In this document: in pieces, positions 6,016 to 13,292 of the stretch | Layout of the letters: the number at the start of each line of letters is the position of its first letter | Position numbering within the stretch: the stretch's first letter is position 1 | NCBI GenBank assembly: GCA_013298455.1 | Contig: JAAFHR010000023.1 | Coordinates: forward strand, 1-15,469 | Direction: 5' to 3' | Length of the DNA stretch: 15,469 nt | From: Betaproteobacteria bacterium | GTDB lineage: Bacteria > Pseudomonadota > Gammaproteobacteria > Burkholderiales > Casimicrobiaceae | Notes under the pieces: generated by a model | Seen by the model: only the letters and a program-made list of their open reading frames with translations | What the model was told of the DNA's origin: nothing | Databases searched by the model: none | Made by a program: the position numbers and the translations under genes

Positions 6016-8235
6016 CTATGACACTTTCATTCCGGGCTGCGCGCCCGCATGCGGATTCAACAGGAACAACCCGTCCGAATTGTGCTCGCCTTTGCCTGAC
6101 GCCGCAAGCACCATGCCCTCGGAAACGCCAAACTTCATTTTGCGAGGGGCAAGGTTTGCCACAACGACCGTCAATTGCCCGATTAAAGACTCGGGTGAAT
6201 AGGCGGATTTGATCCCGGAAAACACGTTACGAAGTTTTTGGTTGCCGTCGGCGTCAACTTCTCCTACATCGAGCGTGAGCCGCAGCAGTTTGTCGCTACC
6301 TTCGACGTGTTCGGCGTTGACGATTTTGGCAATGCGTAGATCCACCTTGGCGAAGTCATCGATCCCGATCACAGCGTTGTCCGATGCAGTCACAGTGGCG
6401 CTGGCCTGCGCGCCCGATACAGCGGCCTTTGCAGAGGTATTACCCTTGGAAGCGCCATTCTGTGCGGCCTCTGGCTTGGTTGATTTTTCAGACTTTTTCG
6501 CGTCTGCGGCCTCGGCAACAACACCCAACAACGCGTCGAGTTGTTTTTCTTCAACGCGGGACATGAGGTGTTGATAGGCGTGGATCGAGTGTCCTTCGCG
6601 CAAAGCCGACGTAACGTCTACCCAGCGCTGGATCGGCAACGAGAGAAACTCAAACGCTCGCGTGGACAAATTTGGCAAAACGGGGGCGAGCATGATCGAG
6701 AGCAAACGGAACGACTCCATCACATTCGAGCAGACCGAGTGCAGCGTGCTTCGCGCCGCCGAATCGCCCGCCGCCGCGAGCTTCGCGAGCTCCCACGGTT
6801 TGCTCGTATCGTAGTAGCCGTTCACGGCATCAGCCATTTCCATCAGCCGACGCAGCGCTTTCCCAAACTCCCGGCTTTCGTAGAGCCGGGCAATTTCTTC
6901 GGTGTGGCTCGTGGCAATCGCTCCGGGAAAGGCCGCGGCGAGCGCGGAGGTATCGCCCAATTTTCCATCGAAATGTTTGTGCAAAAAGCCCGCCGTCCGG
7001 CTCGCAATATTGACAAACTTCCCGATTAAATCCGAGTTCACCCGCGCCATGAAATCTTCGGCGGTGAAATCAAAATCCTCGACGTTCGCATTCAATTTCG
7101 CAGCGATGTAGTAGCGCATCCACTCGGGGTTCATCCCGAGCTCAAGGTACTTGAGCGGGTCAACGCCGGTGCCACGGCTCTTGCTCATCTTTTCCCCACC
7201 CATTTGGATGAAGCCGTGAACGTTCACACTGTCCGGTGTTTTGTAGCCCGCGAATTTCAGCATCGCAGGCCAAAACAACACGTGAAAGTACGTGATGTCC
7301 TTGCCGATGAAATGAATTTGTTCGGTGTCTGCCGCGGCCATGAATTCATCAAATGAGCGCGATTCGCCGTTGGCCTTGGCCTTGCCCACATCGAAATACG
7401 ATTTCAGAGCGGCCAAGTAGCCCACGGGCGCATCAAGCCACACGTAGAAAAATTTGCCGGGCGCATCAGGGATCGGGATTCCGAAGTACGGCGCATCGCG
7501 AGAGATGTCCCAGTCACCCATCTTGCCGTCTTCGCCCAGCCACTCTTTAGATTTGGCGATGATTTCGCTTTGCAACCGCGGTACACCGTGACGATCTTTT
7601 GATGTCGTCCATTCACGTAAAAAATCAACGCACTTTGGGTCGCTGAGCTTGAAAAAAAAGTGTTCGCTTGAACGCATTTCGGGCGTTGCGCCGGAGAGCG
7701 TTGAGTACGGATTTTTCAGATCGGTCGGTGCGTACACCGCGCCACAGTTTTCGCAGGAATCGCCGTATTGATCTTTGGTGCCACACTTCGGACATTCGCC
7801 TTTGATGTAGCGATCCGGCAAAAACATACCTTTCACCGGATCGTAAAACTGCTCAATCGTTTTGGTTGAGACGAACCCAGCGGCCTTGAGCTTTTTGTAG
7901 ATGTCTTGCGCGAGGACCACGTTTTCCGGCGAATCGGTGGTGTGCCAATGGTCCACCGACAGGTGAAAACCATCCAGATACCGCTTCCGCCCCGCAGCAA
8001 TTTCCGCCACAAAATCTTGCGGTGATTTGCCCGCCTTTTCCGCCGCAATCATGATTGGTGCGCCATGCGTGTCATCTGCGCAGACCCAATGCACATTGTG
8101 GCCGCGCATCCTCTGAAACCGCACCCAAATGTCAGCTTGGATGTATTCCATCATGTGGCCAATGTGAAATTTGCCGTTGGCATACGGCAGGGCTGTGGTG
8201 ACGAAAAGGTTTCGAATCGAGGTCGCTGCGGTCAT
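6016..8235 (-). CDS. metG: Methionyl-tRNA synthetase (MetRS), long form with C-terminal tRNA-binding domain
   Basis: This cytoplasmic class I synthetase charges tRNA-Met with methionine using ATP, for both initiation and elongation. From the ATG at 8233-8235 it has 739 residues. It begins with NLFVTTALPYANGKF, then the HIGH motif (24-27), a zinc knuckle CxxC-x9-CxxC (C148, C151, C161, C164), and KMSKS (349-353). An anticodon-binding helical domain follows. An Ala/Lys/Ser-rich linker (about 585-625) leads to the OB-fold tRNA-binding domain (about 626-739, FAKVDLRIAKIV), which dimerises the enzyme in long-form MetRS. An in-frame GTG at 8302-8304 would add 23 residues, but that extension translates an intergenic repeat (PFDGAQGERV) and was rejected. 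The gene is divergent from mrp and probably leads an operon with the GNAT gene. Confidence 0.97.
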   Translation of the reverse strand: MTAATSIRNLFVTTALPYANGKFHIGHMMEYIQADIWVRFQRMRGHNVHWVCADDTHGAPIMIAAEKAGKSPQDFVAEIAAGRKRYLDGFHLSVDHWHTTDSPENVVLAQDIYKKLKAAGFVSTKTIEQFYDPVKGMFLPDRYIKGECPKCGTKDQYGDSCENCGAVYAPTDLKNPYSTLSGATPEMRSSEHFFFKLSDPKCVDFLREWTTSKDRHGVPRLQSEIIAKSKEWLGEDGKMGDWDISRDAPYFGIPIPDAPGKFFYVWLDAPVGYLAALKSYFDVGKAKANGESRSFDEFMAAADTEQIHFIGKDITYFHVLFWPAMLKFAGYKTPDSVNVHGFIQMGGEKMSKSRGTGVDPLKYLELGMNPEWMRYYIAAKLNANVEDFDFTAEDFMARVNSDLIGKFVNIASRTAGFLHKHFDGKLGDTSALAAAFPGAIATSHTEEIARLYESREFGKALRRLMEMADAVNGYYDTSKPWELAKLAAAGDSAARSTLHSVCSNVMESFRLLSIMLAPVLPNLSTRAFEFLSLPIQRWVDVTSALREGHSIHAYQHLMSRVEEKQLDALLGVVAEAADAKKSEKSTKPEAAQNGASKGNTSAKAAVSGAQASATVTASDNAVIGIDDFAKVDLRIAKIVNAEHVEGSDKLLRLTLDVGEVDADGNQKLRNVFSGIKSAYSPESLIGQLTVVVANLAPRKMKFGVSEGMVLAASGKGEHNSDGLFLLNPHAGAQPGMKVS

Positions 8236-8267
8236 GTCAAACCATGAAAAAGAATCAAGAGAAACTC

Positions 8268-8293
8268 GTTCGCCCTGAGCCCCGTCGAAGGGC
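8268..8293. repeat. Dispersed palindromic repeat, single copy (CCCTGAG...TCGAAGGG type)
   Basis: GCCCT (8272-8276) and AGGGC (8289-8293) flank GAGCCCCGTCGA, inside GTTCGCCCTGAG. It closely resembles the GCCCTGAGCCTGTCGAAGGGC repeat scattered through many environmental proteobacterial genomes; the identification is from memory. Only one copy occurs in this window. It lies in the metG leader between the divergent metG and mrp genes. Confidence 0.65.
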
Positions 8294-8403
8294 CGATTGC
8301 ACACTTCTCCGGTTCGGTAAAAGCGCTTGGTCGAAGCGGATCAAGAACCACGCCACAACGCATCAAAGCGAACAATCGAGCATGGTAACAAACCCTCGCC
8401 AAC

Positions 8404-8409
8404 TAGAAT
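8404..8409 (+). promoter_or_regulatory. TAGAAT -10-like box just before mrp
   Basis: TAGAAT ends 8 bases before the mrp ATG. No TTGACA-like -35 sits at normal spacing and no clear Shine-Dalgarno lies between box and start. If this is the -10 element, transcription would begin at or next to the start codon, giving a leaderless message. Identical or near-identical boxes precede ispF and the small secreted-protein gene. Confidence 0.4.
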
Positions 8410-8417
8410 GAGAGCCT

Positions 8418-9497
8418 ATGACTGAATCCGACATCCTCTCCTCGCTCGCGACCTGTATCGACCCCATCACGGGTCGTGATTTCGTGAAAGATAAAGCCGT
8501 GAAAACGGTGATCGTTAACGGCAACGACGTGACGCTAGAAATTTTGCTGGGCTATCCAGCAAAGAGCCAGTTTGACGCGGTCAGAAAGCTTGTGATCCAG
8601 CATTTACGCGGCGTTCCGGGCATTGGCAAGGTGAACGTGAGTGTTAATCAGCGCATCGTTTCGCACGCTGTTCAGCGTGGCGTAAAGCTCAAAAACGGCA
8701 TCAAAAACATCATCGCAGTGGCCTCAGGCAAGGGCGGCGTGGGCAAGAGCACGACAGCCGTGAACTTGGCGCTTGCTCTGGCTGCCGAAGGCGCCAACGT
8801 AGGGATCTTGGACGCTGACATCTACGGCCCGTCGCAACCGCAAATGCTCGGTATCACAGGCCGCCCGGAAAGCGCTGATGGCAAAACGCTCGAGCCGATG
8901 GAAGCGCATGGCATTCAAGCCATGTCGATTGGCTTTTTGATCGACACCGATACGCCCATGGTGTGGCGCGGCCCGATGGTCACACAGGCGCTAGAGCAGC
9001 TCTTGTCAGACACCAATTGGCGCGATTTGGATTATCTGGTGATCGACATGCCACCAGGCACGGGCGACATTCAGCTCACGCTCTCGCAAAAAGTGCCAGT
9101 CACTGGCGCGGTGATCGTCACCACGCCGCAAGAAATCGCGGTGCTGGACGCCCGCAAAGGCCTCAAAATGTTCGACAAAGTCGGCATCCCGATTGTGGGC
9201 ATTGTGGAAAACATGAGCACACACGTCTGCACGAAGTGTGGCCACGTGGAGCCGATTTTTGGCGAAGGGGGCGGACGGCAAATGTGCCGGGATTACAACG
9301 TTCCGTTCCTCGGCGGTTTGCCGCTCGACGGAAAGATTCGTGAGCAAGCCGATAGCGGACGCCCCACAGTTGTTGCTGATCCCGATGGCGTCGTGGCGAT
9401 GACTTACAAAGAGATTGCCCGAAAAGTTGCGGTGTTTATCGCGCAGAAAAGCGAAGATCACACCTCGAAGTTTCCGTCGATTAAGGTGGTGAATTGA
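8418..9497 (+). CDS. apbC: Mrp/ApbC family iron-sulfur cluster carrier P-loop ATPase
   Basis: This cytoplasmic protein of the Mrp/NBP35 group carries and delivers [4Fe-4S] clusters to apo-enzymes in an ATPase-dependent way. It has 359 residues. The N-terminal DUF59/MIP18-like domain (about 1-85) is followed by a deviant Walker A motif GKGGVGKST (104-112). The DMPPGTGD segment (about residues 211-218) follows the Mrp pattern, and a CxxC pair (C271, C274) matches the cysteines that bridge a cluster between two subunits. The ATG at 8418 lacks a clear ribosome binding site and directly follows a -10-like TAGAAT. It is divergent from metG; the 182-bp gap between them must hold both promoters. A palindromic repeat pair follows the gene. 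The symbol mrp is equally used. Confidence 0.96.
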   Translation: MTESDILSSLATCIDPITGRDFVKDKAVKTVIVNGNDVTLEILLGYPAKSQFDAVRKLVIQHLRGVPGIGKVNVSVNQRIVSHAVQRGVKLKNGIKNIIAVASGKGGVGKSTTAVNLALALAAEGANVGILDADIYGPSQPQMLGITGRPESADGKTLEPMEAHGIQAMSIGFLIDTDTPMVWRGPMVTQALEQLLSDTNWRDLDYLVIDMPPGTGDIQLTLSQKVPVTGAVIVTTPQEIAVLDARKGLKMFDKVGIPIVGIVENMSTHVCTKCGHVEPIFGEGGGRQMCRDYNVPFLGGLPLDGKIREQADSGRPTVVADPDGVVAMTYKEIARKVAVFIAQKSEDHTSKFPSIKVVN

Positions 9498-9510
9498 TCG
9501 TGTGTAAATT

Positions 9511-9546
9511 CCCCTCGCCCCCGGAGGGAGAGGGGTTAGGGGAGAC
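9511..9546 (+). repeat. Palindromic hairpin repeat after mrp, left copy
   Basis: CCCCTC (9511-9516) can pair with GAGGGG (9530-9535), and the unit continues as TTAGGGGAGACGGG. It is an imperfect inverted relative of 9668-9704, of the same general CCCTCTCC...GGAGAGGG type as the pair at 4697-4821. It lies 13 bases after the mrp stop, a position suited to slowing transcription or protecting the 3' end. Confidence 0.65.
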
Positions 9547-9667
9547 GGGGAAACTCACCCAACCTTTGCACTCTCGATACCAATCTGTCCACGATCAATA
9601 CGCCGCTAGAAGCCGCACAACCGCACTGCGTTGCTCGGAACTCGTACTCAAAACTTCGAAGCAAGAT

Positions 9668-9704
9668 CCCCCTCTCCCCCGCCCTCTCCCTCAAGGGGAG
9701 AGGG
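9668..9704 (-). repeat. Palindromic hairpin repeat upstream of ispD, right copy
   Basis: CCCTCTCCC (9682-9690) and GGGAGAGGG (9696-9704) form a 9-bp stem around a 5-base loop. The unit faces 9511-9546. It ends only 19 bases before the first plausible ispD start, so any ispD transcript from upstream would carry this hairpin next to its ribosome landing region. Confidence 0.7.
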
Positions 9705-9732
9705 TGGCACCGCCGCGCTCGCTGTGATTGCA

Positions 9733-10419
9733 GTGACCCGCTTCAATCGCGTCGCCATCGTTCCCGCCGGCGGGAGTGGCACGCGGCTCGGAGCTGCCGT
9801 TCCGAAGCAATACCTCGAACTCGCGGGCGCATCGGTGCTGCATCACACGTTAGTCGCCTTGAGCGCGGTCGAAACGATTGAGCAGATTTTCGTTGCAGTT
9901 CAGGCGGATGACACTCTTGCTGCCGATGTTTGTCGAGCCTTCGAACGCGTCACGCTGTTGCCCACTGCAGGCTCACTGCGCGCGGAAACCGTGAGCAACA
10001 CGCTCGCTGCCATTCAAAAGCGGGTGCATCGAAACGCTTGGATTCTGGTGCATGATGCCGCACGTCCTTGCGTGAGCCGCACGGCGATTGAGCGCTTGAT
10101 CGGTGAGTGCACGGCGCATCCCGTGGGTGGGCTGCTAGCGCTTCCGATTGCCGACACCATCAAGCGCGGAAACGCGGCAGGCGAAGCGATCGAAACGGTC
10201 TCTAGAGATCAGATGTGGCGTGCGCAAACGCCGCAAATGTTTCGCTTCGAAACGCTCTGTCACGCACTCAATGCGGCCCCCGACGCGACCGATGAATCAC
10301 AGGCGATCGAGGCCGTTGGTCTCTCGCCGAAATTGGTATTGGGCGAGGCAAGAAATTTAAAAATCACGTACCCAGAAGACATTGCTTTAGCCACGCACTT
10401 TTTGCAAAACACGCTGTAG
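9733..10419 (+). CDS. ispD: 2-C-methyl-D-erythritol 4-phosphate cytidylyltransferase
   Basis: IspD joins CTP and 2-C-methyl-D-erythritol 4-phosphate to make CDP-methylerythritol, the third step of the MEP isoprenoid pathway (EC 2.7.7.60). From GTG 9733 it has 228 residues, the usual size. The CTP-binding loop reads PAGGSGTRLG (11-20), with R18 and then PKQY (K25), the expected catalytic residues. HDAARPC contains D108 and R111, and TPQMFR and a C-terminal KITYPEDIALA are also typical. No ATG is available. GTG 9733 (MTRFNRVAIVPAG) fits family length best; GTG 9724 would add three residues. Further upstream the frame translates the palindromic repeat (SPSPPPSPSRGEG), so it is not coding. No clear Shine-Dalgarno is visible. 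ispF follows 136 bp downstream, the classic pairing. Confidence 0.93.
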   Translation: MTRFNRVAIVPAGGSGTRLGAAVPKQYLELAGASVLHHTLVALSAVETIEQIFVAVQADDTLAADVCRAFERVTLLPTAGSLRAETVSNTLAAIQKRVHRNAWILVHDAARPCVSRTAIERLIGECTAHPVGGLLALPIADTIKRGNAAGEAIETVSRDQMWRAQTPQMFRFETLCHALNAAPDATDESQAIEAVGLSPKLVLGEARNLKITYPEDIALATHFLQNTL

Positions 10420-10438
10420 GCGCGCACCCGGGCGCGCC
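10419..10438 (+). terminator. GC-rich hairpin at the ispD stop, terminator or attenuator candidate
   Basis: GGCGCGC (10419-10425) and GCGCGCC (10432-10438) form a perfect 7-bp stem with a 6-base loop ACCCGG. The stem starts on the last base of the ispD stop codon. No T-run follows. It could reduce read-through to ispF, which has a possible promoter box of its own. Confidence 0.4.
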
Positions 10439-10542
10439 GCGTCGGGACATCGCAAGCATCGTCGATTGGCCGCACGGTTGCGCACCGGAGGGGGCTGCGA
10501 GCGGCGTTGAAGGTGCCGGGGCGTGCGCCTAGTTTGTCGCAA

Positions 10543-10548
10543 TAGAAT
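10543..10548 (+). promoter_or_regulatory. TAGAAT -10-like box just before ispF
   Basis: TAGAAT ends 7 bases before the ispF ATG, the same hexamer and almost the same distance as before mrp. No Shine-Dalgarno or convincing -35 is visible. A start of transcription at or near the ATG is possible. Confidence 0.4.
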
Positions 10549-10555
10549 CCCGTAG

Positions 10556-11038
10556 ATGAATATTCGTGTCGGTACCGGTTTTGACGTTCATCAATTGGTT
10601 GAAGGGCGCGCGCTCATTATCGGTGGCGTGACGATTCCCTACGCGAAAGGGCTGCTCGGGCACTCCGACGCCGACGTGTTGTTACACGCTATTTGCGACG
10701 CGCTGCTGGGTGCCGCCGCACTCGGAGACATCGGCAAGCACTTCCCCGACAATGATCCGCAATTCAAGGGCGCTGACAGCCGCGTGTTGCTACGAAGCGT
10801 GGTGGCTCGCTTAAACGAACAGGGTTGGGTCGTTGGCAACGTGGATGCAACGATCATTGCAGAGGCGCCCAAGATGGCACCGCACATTGCAACGATGCGT
10901 GAGCACATCTCGCTTGATTGCGGCGTTAGCGTTGAGCAAATTAACGTGAAAGCAACCACGACCGAGCGGCTCGGTTTTACTGGGCGCGGTGAGGGTATCG
11001 CGGCGCAGGCCAGCGCACTGATCACTCGACGCGCCTAG
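10556..11038 (+). CDS. ispF: 2-C-methyl-D-erythritol 2,4-cyclodiphosphate synthase
   Basis: IspF cyclises CDP-methylerythritol 2-phosphate to methylerythritol 2,4-cyclodiphosphate, releasing CMP (EC 4.6.1.12), two steps after IspD. It has 160 residues, full length for this trimeric enzyme. The metal-binding residues are visible: D10 and H12 in GTGFDVHQ and H44 in GHSDADVLLHA. DIGKHFPD and the CDP-binding segment KATTTERLGFTGRGEGI near the C-terminus complete the family pattern. The ATG is the only sensible start because GFDVH begins 7 residues later. The gap from ispD is 136 bp with a hairpin at its start, so ispF may be transcribed partly on its own. Confidence 0.97.
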   Translation: MNIRVGTGFDVHQLVEGRALIIGGVTIPYAKGLLGHSDADVLLHAICDALLGAAALGDIGKHFPDNDPQFKGADSRVLLRSVVARLNEQGWVVGNVDATIIAEAPKMAPHIATMREHISLDCGVSVEQINVKATTTERLGFTGRGEGIAAQASALITRRA

Positions 11039-11084
11039 TTAATTCGCGTTGAGCATTGCTTCCTTTGGTGGGATGCCCGCGCGG

Positions 11085-11090
11085 TAAAAT
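11085..11090 (+). promoter_or_regulatory. TAAAAT -10-like box before the small secreted-protein gene
   Basis: TAAAAT ends 9 bases before the ATG at 11100. There is no Shine-Dalgarno in the intervening GCCATCATC. This repeats the arrangement seen before mrp and ispF. No strong -35 lies 16-18 bases upstream. Confidence 0.4.
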
Positions 11091-11099
11091 GCCATCATC

Positions 11100-11483
11100 A
11101 TGAAATATTCTACCTTATCCAGGTTCGTTGGCATTTCTAGGGCGACAGCCTTCGCCGCGGTCGTGGCGCTCGCGAACGTTTCCCTAGCGCAAACAGCGGT
11201 GCCTTCGGCTGCGCCCACAGCCCCGTCGGCCGCTCCTGATGGTTCACCCGCCCTGCCCAAGGAAACTACGATCACCCAAAAGAGCGCGACCAACGCTGCG
11301 GAATCTGATTCAGTGGTTCGCGGTGAAGAGCGGGTGCAAGGCCGCTTGGCTTCAGCGCGCGTGGGATCAAGCGCAGCGTCGAGTTACCTGATCATTGATC
11401 CCAGCGCCGGGCGCACAGATCGTGCTGCGACGAATTCTGGAAAACGGGTCGCGCCATCGCAGTGGGAGCTCTTTCGCTTTTAG
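11100..11483 (+). CDS. Small exported protein, probably DUF2782-like
   Basis: This 127-residue protein has no known function. Residues 1-30 look like a Sec signal peptide (basic MKYSTLSR, hydrophobic Ala-rich core, cleavage likely after VSLA), so it should be periplasmic. An Ala/Pro/Ser-rich linker (about 31-55) follows. The remainder has ETTITQ, then VRGEERVQGRLASARVGSS, SYLIIDPSAG and a closing SQWELFRF. That order (acidic/ITI strand, ..RVNGRLY-like segment, YxLxD, terminal W-x-x-F-aromatic) fits my recollection of DUF2782 (PF11191) proteins, which are often encoded next to thrB, as here. The central segment lacks the usual tyrosines and Lys-Val run, so it would be a divergent member. Membership is inference. 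Confidence 0.78.
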   Translation: MKYSTLSRFVGISRATAFAAVVALANVSLAQTAVPSAAPTAPSAAPDGSPALPKETTITQKSATNAAESDSVVRGEERVQGRLASARVGSSAASSYLIIDPSAGRTDRAATNSGKRVAPSQWELFRF

Positions 11484-11550
11484 CGTAGCGCTTTGGGGAT
11501 CGTTTCATCGCGCCACATCGTGCGCGAATCGAGTGTGAGTTTTATTCAGT

Positions 11551-12504
11551 ATGTCCGTATTCACAAAAGTTACTGACGCTGAGGTTTCAGCGTGGTTGCC
11601 GCGATTTTCAGTGGGCGCTTTGGTGTCACTCACACCGATTGCCGAGGGCATTGAAAATACCAATTATTTTCTGACCACGGCTGAGGGCCAGTATGTGCTC
11701 ACGCTCTACGAGCGGCTGCCCGCCGAAGACTTACCGTTTTATTTGAATTTCACTGCGCATCTCGCCAATTCCGGTGTTGCTGTACCGCATCCGATCATGG
11801 ATCGCACGGGTGGCCTCTTCTCGATGCTCAACGGTAAACCGGCTGCTTTGACTGAGCGCGTAGCCGGTCGGCCGCAAATGTCACCCACACCGAAGCACTG
11901 TGCCGACGTGGGGCAGGAGCTAGCGCGACTGCACCTGGCGAGCCAAAAGTTTCGCGGCCGATTGACGAATAAACGCGGCCCTGGTTGGATGCTCTCCACC
12001 TACCGAGCCGTTCGCAGTGTGCTGAGCGCCGAGCAGAGCAAAACCATCGCCGACGAACTGGCCTACCAGCGCGCACGACGTGAGACGCGTTTGCCATCGG
12101 GCGCGGTGCATGCCGATTTGTTTCGCGATAACGTGCTCTTTGATGGCGATCGGCTGGCCGGATTGATTGACTTTGGATTCGCTGCAACGGACGAGTTTGG
12201 CTACGACTTGGCGATCACTGTCAACGACTGGTGCGTTGATGCAAGCGGCGAACTTGATCCGCAGCGCCGTAACTCGATGCTCGCTGCGTACGCAGCGATT
12301 CGTCCATTCACCGACGCTGAAAAATCCGCCTGGCCCGCGCTGCTTCGCGCCGGTGCGCTGCGCTTTTGGTTATCGCGCCTGTATGACCTGCATTTTCCGC
12401 GCTCCGCCGAGCTCAACACGCCGCACGATCCGGGGCATTTCGAGCGAATTTTGCAATCGCGCATTGCACGACCTAGCTACTGGCCCAGCGAGCTCAATAC
12501 ATGA
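11551..12504 (+). CDS. thrB: Homoserine kinase, aminoglycoside-phosphotransferase-like (ThrB type II)
   Basis: This kinase phosphorylates L-homoserine with ATP to give O-phosphohomoserine, the substrate of threonine synthase. It has 317 residues and belongs to the protein-kinase-like fold found in Betaproteobacteria and Pseudomonas, not the GHMP-type ThrB of E. coli. The N-terminus FTKVTDAEVSAWLPRF and GIENTNYFL are typical. The catalytic loop HADLFRDN (H187, D189, N194) and metal-binding DFG (207-209) are intact. The ATG at 11551 gives the expected N-terminus, but the ribosome binding site is weak. The gene lies 67 bp after the DUF2782-like gene, and its stop overlaps the start of the downstream membrane-protein gene by ATGA. 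Choline or methylthioribose kinase activity is the alternative for this fold, but the N-terminal signature and context favour ThrB. Confidence 0.93.
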   Translation: MSVFTKVTDAEVSAWLPRFSVGALVSLTPIAEGIENTNYFLTTAEGQYVLTLYERLPAEDLPFYLNFTAHLANSGVAVPHPIMDRTGGLFSMLNGKPAALTERVAGRPQMSPTPKHCADVGQELARLHLASQKFRGRLTNKRGPGWMLSTYRAVRSVLSAEQSKTIADELAYQRARRETRLPSGAVHADLFRDNVLFDGDRLAGLIDFGFAATDEFGYDLAITVNDWCVDASGELDPQRRNSMLAAYAAIRPFTDAEKSAWPALLRAGALRFWLSRLYDLHFPRSAELNTPHDPGHFERILQSRIARPSYWPSELNT

Positions 12505-13289
12505 ATCCCATCGAATTTTCTACGGTTCCAGCGCGTGATGGCGTGGAGTGGGTCAAGATCACGCTTCGCTTGTTTCGTGCGCAGTGGCTTCGCTATACGT
12601 CAATGGCTGCGCTGTTTTTGCTCATCATTCAATTTGGGTCGCTCATCAGCGGCGGCCTGTTGGTGGTGTTTTTGAAACCGATTTTGTCGGTCGGTTTTCT
12701 GGCGGCTGCGTGGCATCACGAGCGCGGGGAATTGCCAGAGACCAAGCACCTCTTCGCGGGGTTCAAATCGAACTTGAAAGCGCTGCTGCCACTGGGAGTA
12801 GTGTTTATGCTGGGTGTACTCGCTGCAGTGTGGATCGCAGCGGCGATCCACGGCATCTCGCTCGATCAGCTCATGCCCACCGAGGGCAAAGCCAAGCTCT
12901 CTGAGCGTGACACCTTGACGTTTATGATGACCGCTGTGCTGCTGACGATCCCTGTCAACGCGGCGCTCTGGTTCGCGCCAGCGCTTATCGTGTTCTCAGA
13001 TGCAGGATTCGTGCAGGCGCTGTCTACCTCGCTCCGAGCGTGGCTATCGAACATGGCGGCGGTGATGGTCTACGGCATCTGCATGCTGGGCTTGATCGTA
13101 CTAGCCGTGATTCCGATGTCGCCGATTCTCTATGCCGTTCAGGGCGGTGCGCAATCGTTCATCATGATGATGATCGCGCTGCCGCTCACCGCGATTGTGA
13201 TGGTGAGCGATTACGTGAGCTATCGCCGCGTGTTTCATCGCAATGAAACGTTGACGCCGCTCGCAGCGTCGAATCAGCCGATCAACTAA
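12501..13289 (+). CDS. BPSS1780-type integral membrane protein of unknown function
   Basis: This 262-residue inner-membrane protein has about five or six hydrophobic segments, at roughly residues 34-56, 58-71, 94-116, 140-164, 184-206 and 216-238. A cytoplasmic-looking N-terminus (ARDGVEWVKITLRLFRAQ) precedes the first helix, and the tail is polar (YRRVFHRNET). The WVK..LRLFRAQWLRY opening, the HHERGE loop and FAPALIVFSDAG are features I associate with the BPSS1780 family of Betaproteobacteria; its function is not known. It overlaps thrB by 4 bases (ATGA), implying translational coupling, so it is made with homoserine kinase. Whether it has any role in amino-acid handling is unsupported. The convergent uvrD stop is only 3 bases away. 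Confidence 0.88.
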   Translation: MNPIEFSTVPARDGVEWVKITLRLFRAQWLRYTSMAALFLLIIQFGSLISGGLLVVFLKPILSVGFLAAAWHHERGELPETKHLFAGFKSNLKALLPLGVVFMLGVLAAVWIAAAIHGISLDQLMPTEGKAKLSERDTLTFMMTAVLLTIPVNAALWFAPALIVFSDAGFVQALSTSLRAWLSNMAAVMVYGICMLGLIVLAVIPMSPILYAVQGGAQSFIMMMIALPLTAIVMVSDYVSYRRVFHRNETLTPLAASNQPIN

Positions 13290-13292
13290 TCG

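Noticed and set aside
9498..9732. Small gene between mrp and ispD
   Set aside because: Open frames here translate the paired palindromic repeats (PSPPEGEG, PPSPSRGE-type peptides) and show no independent coding features.
11039..11293. 84-codon minus-strand open frame overlapping the small secreted-protein gene
   Set aside because: It has no motif and no promoter or ribosome binding site, and it covers the promoter and signal peptide of the better-supported plus-strand gene.
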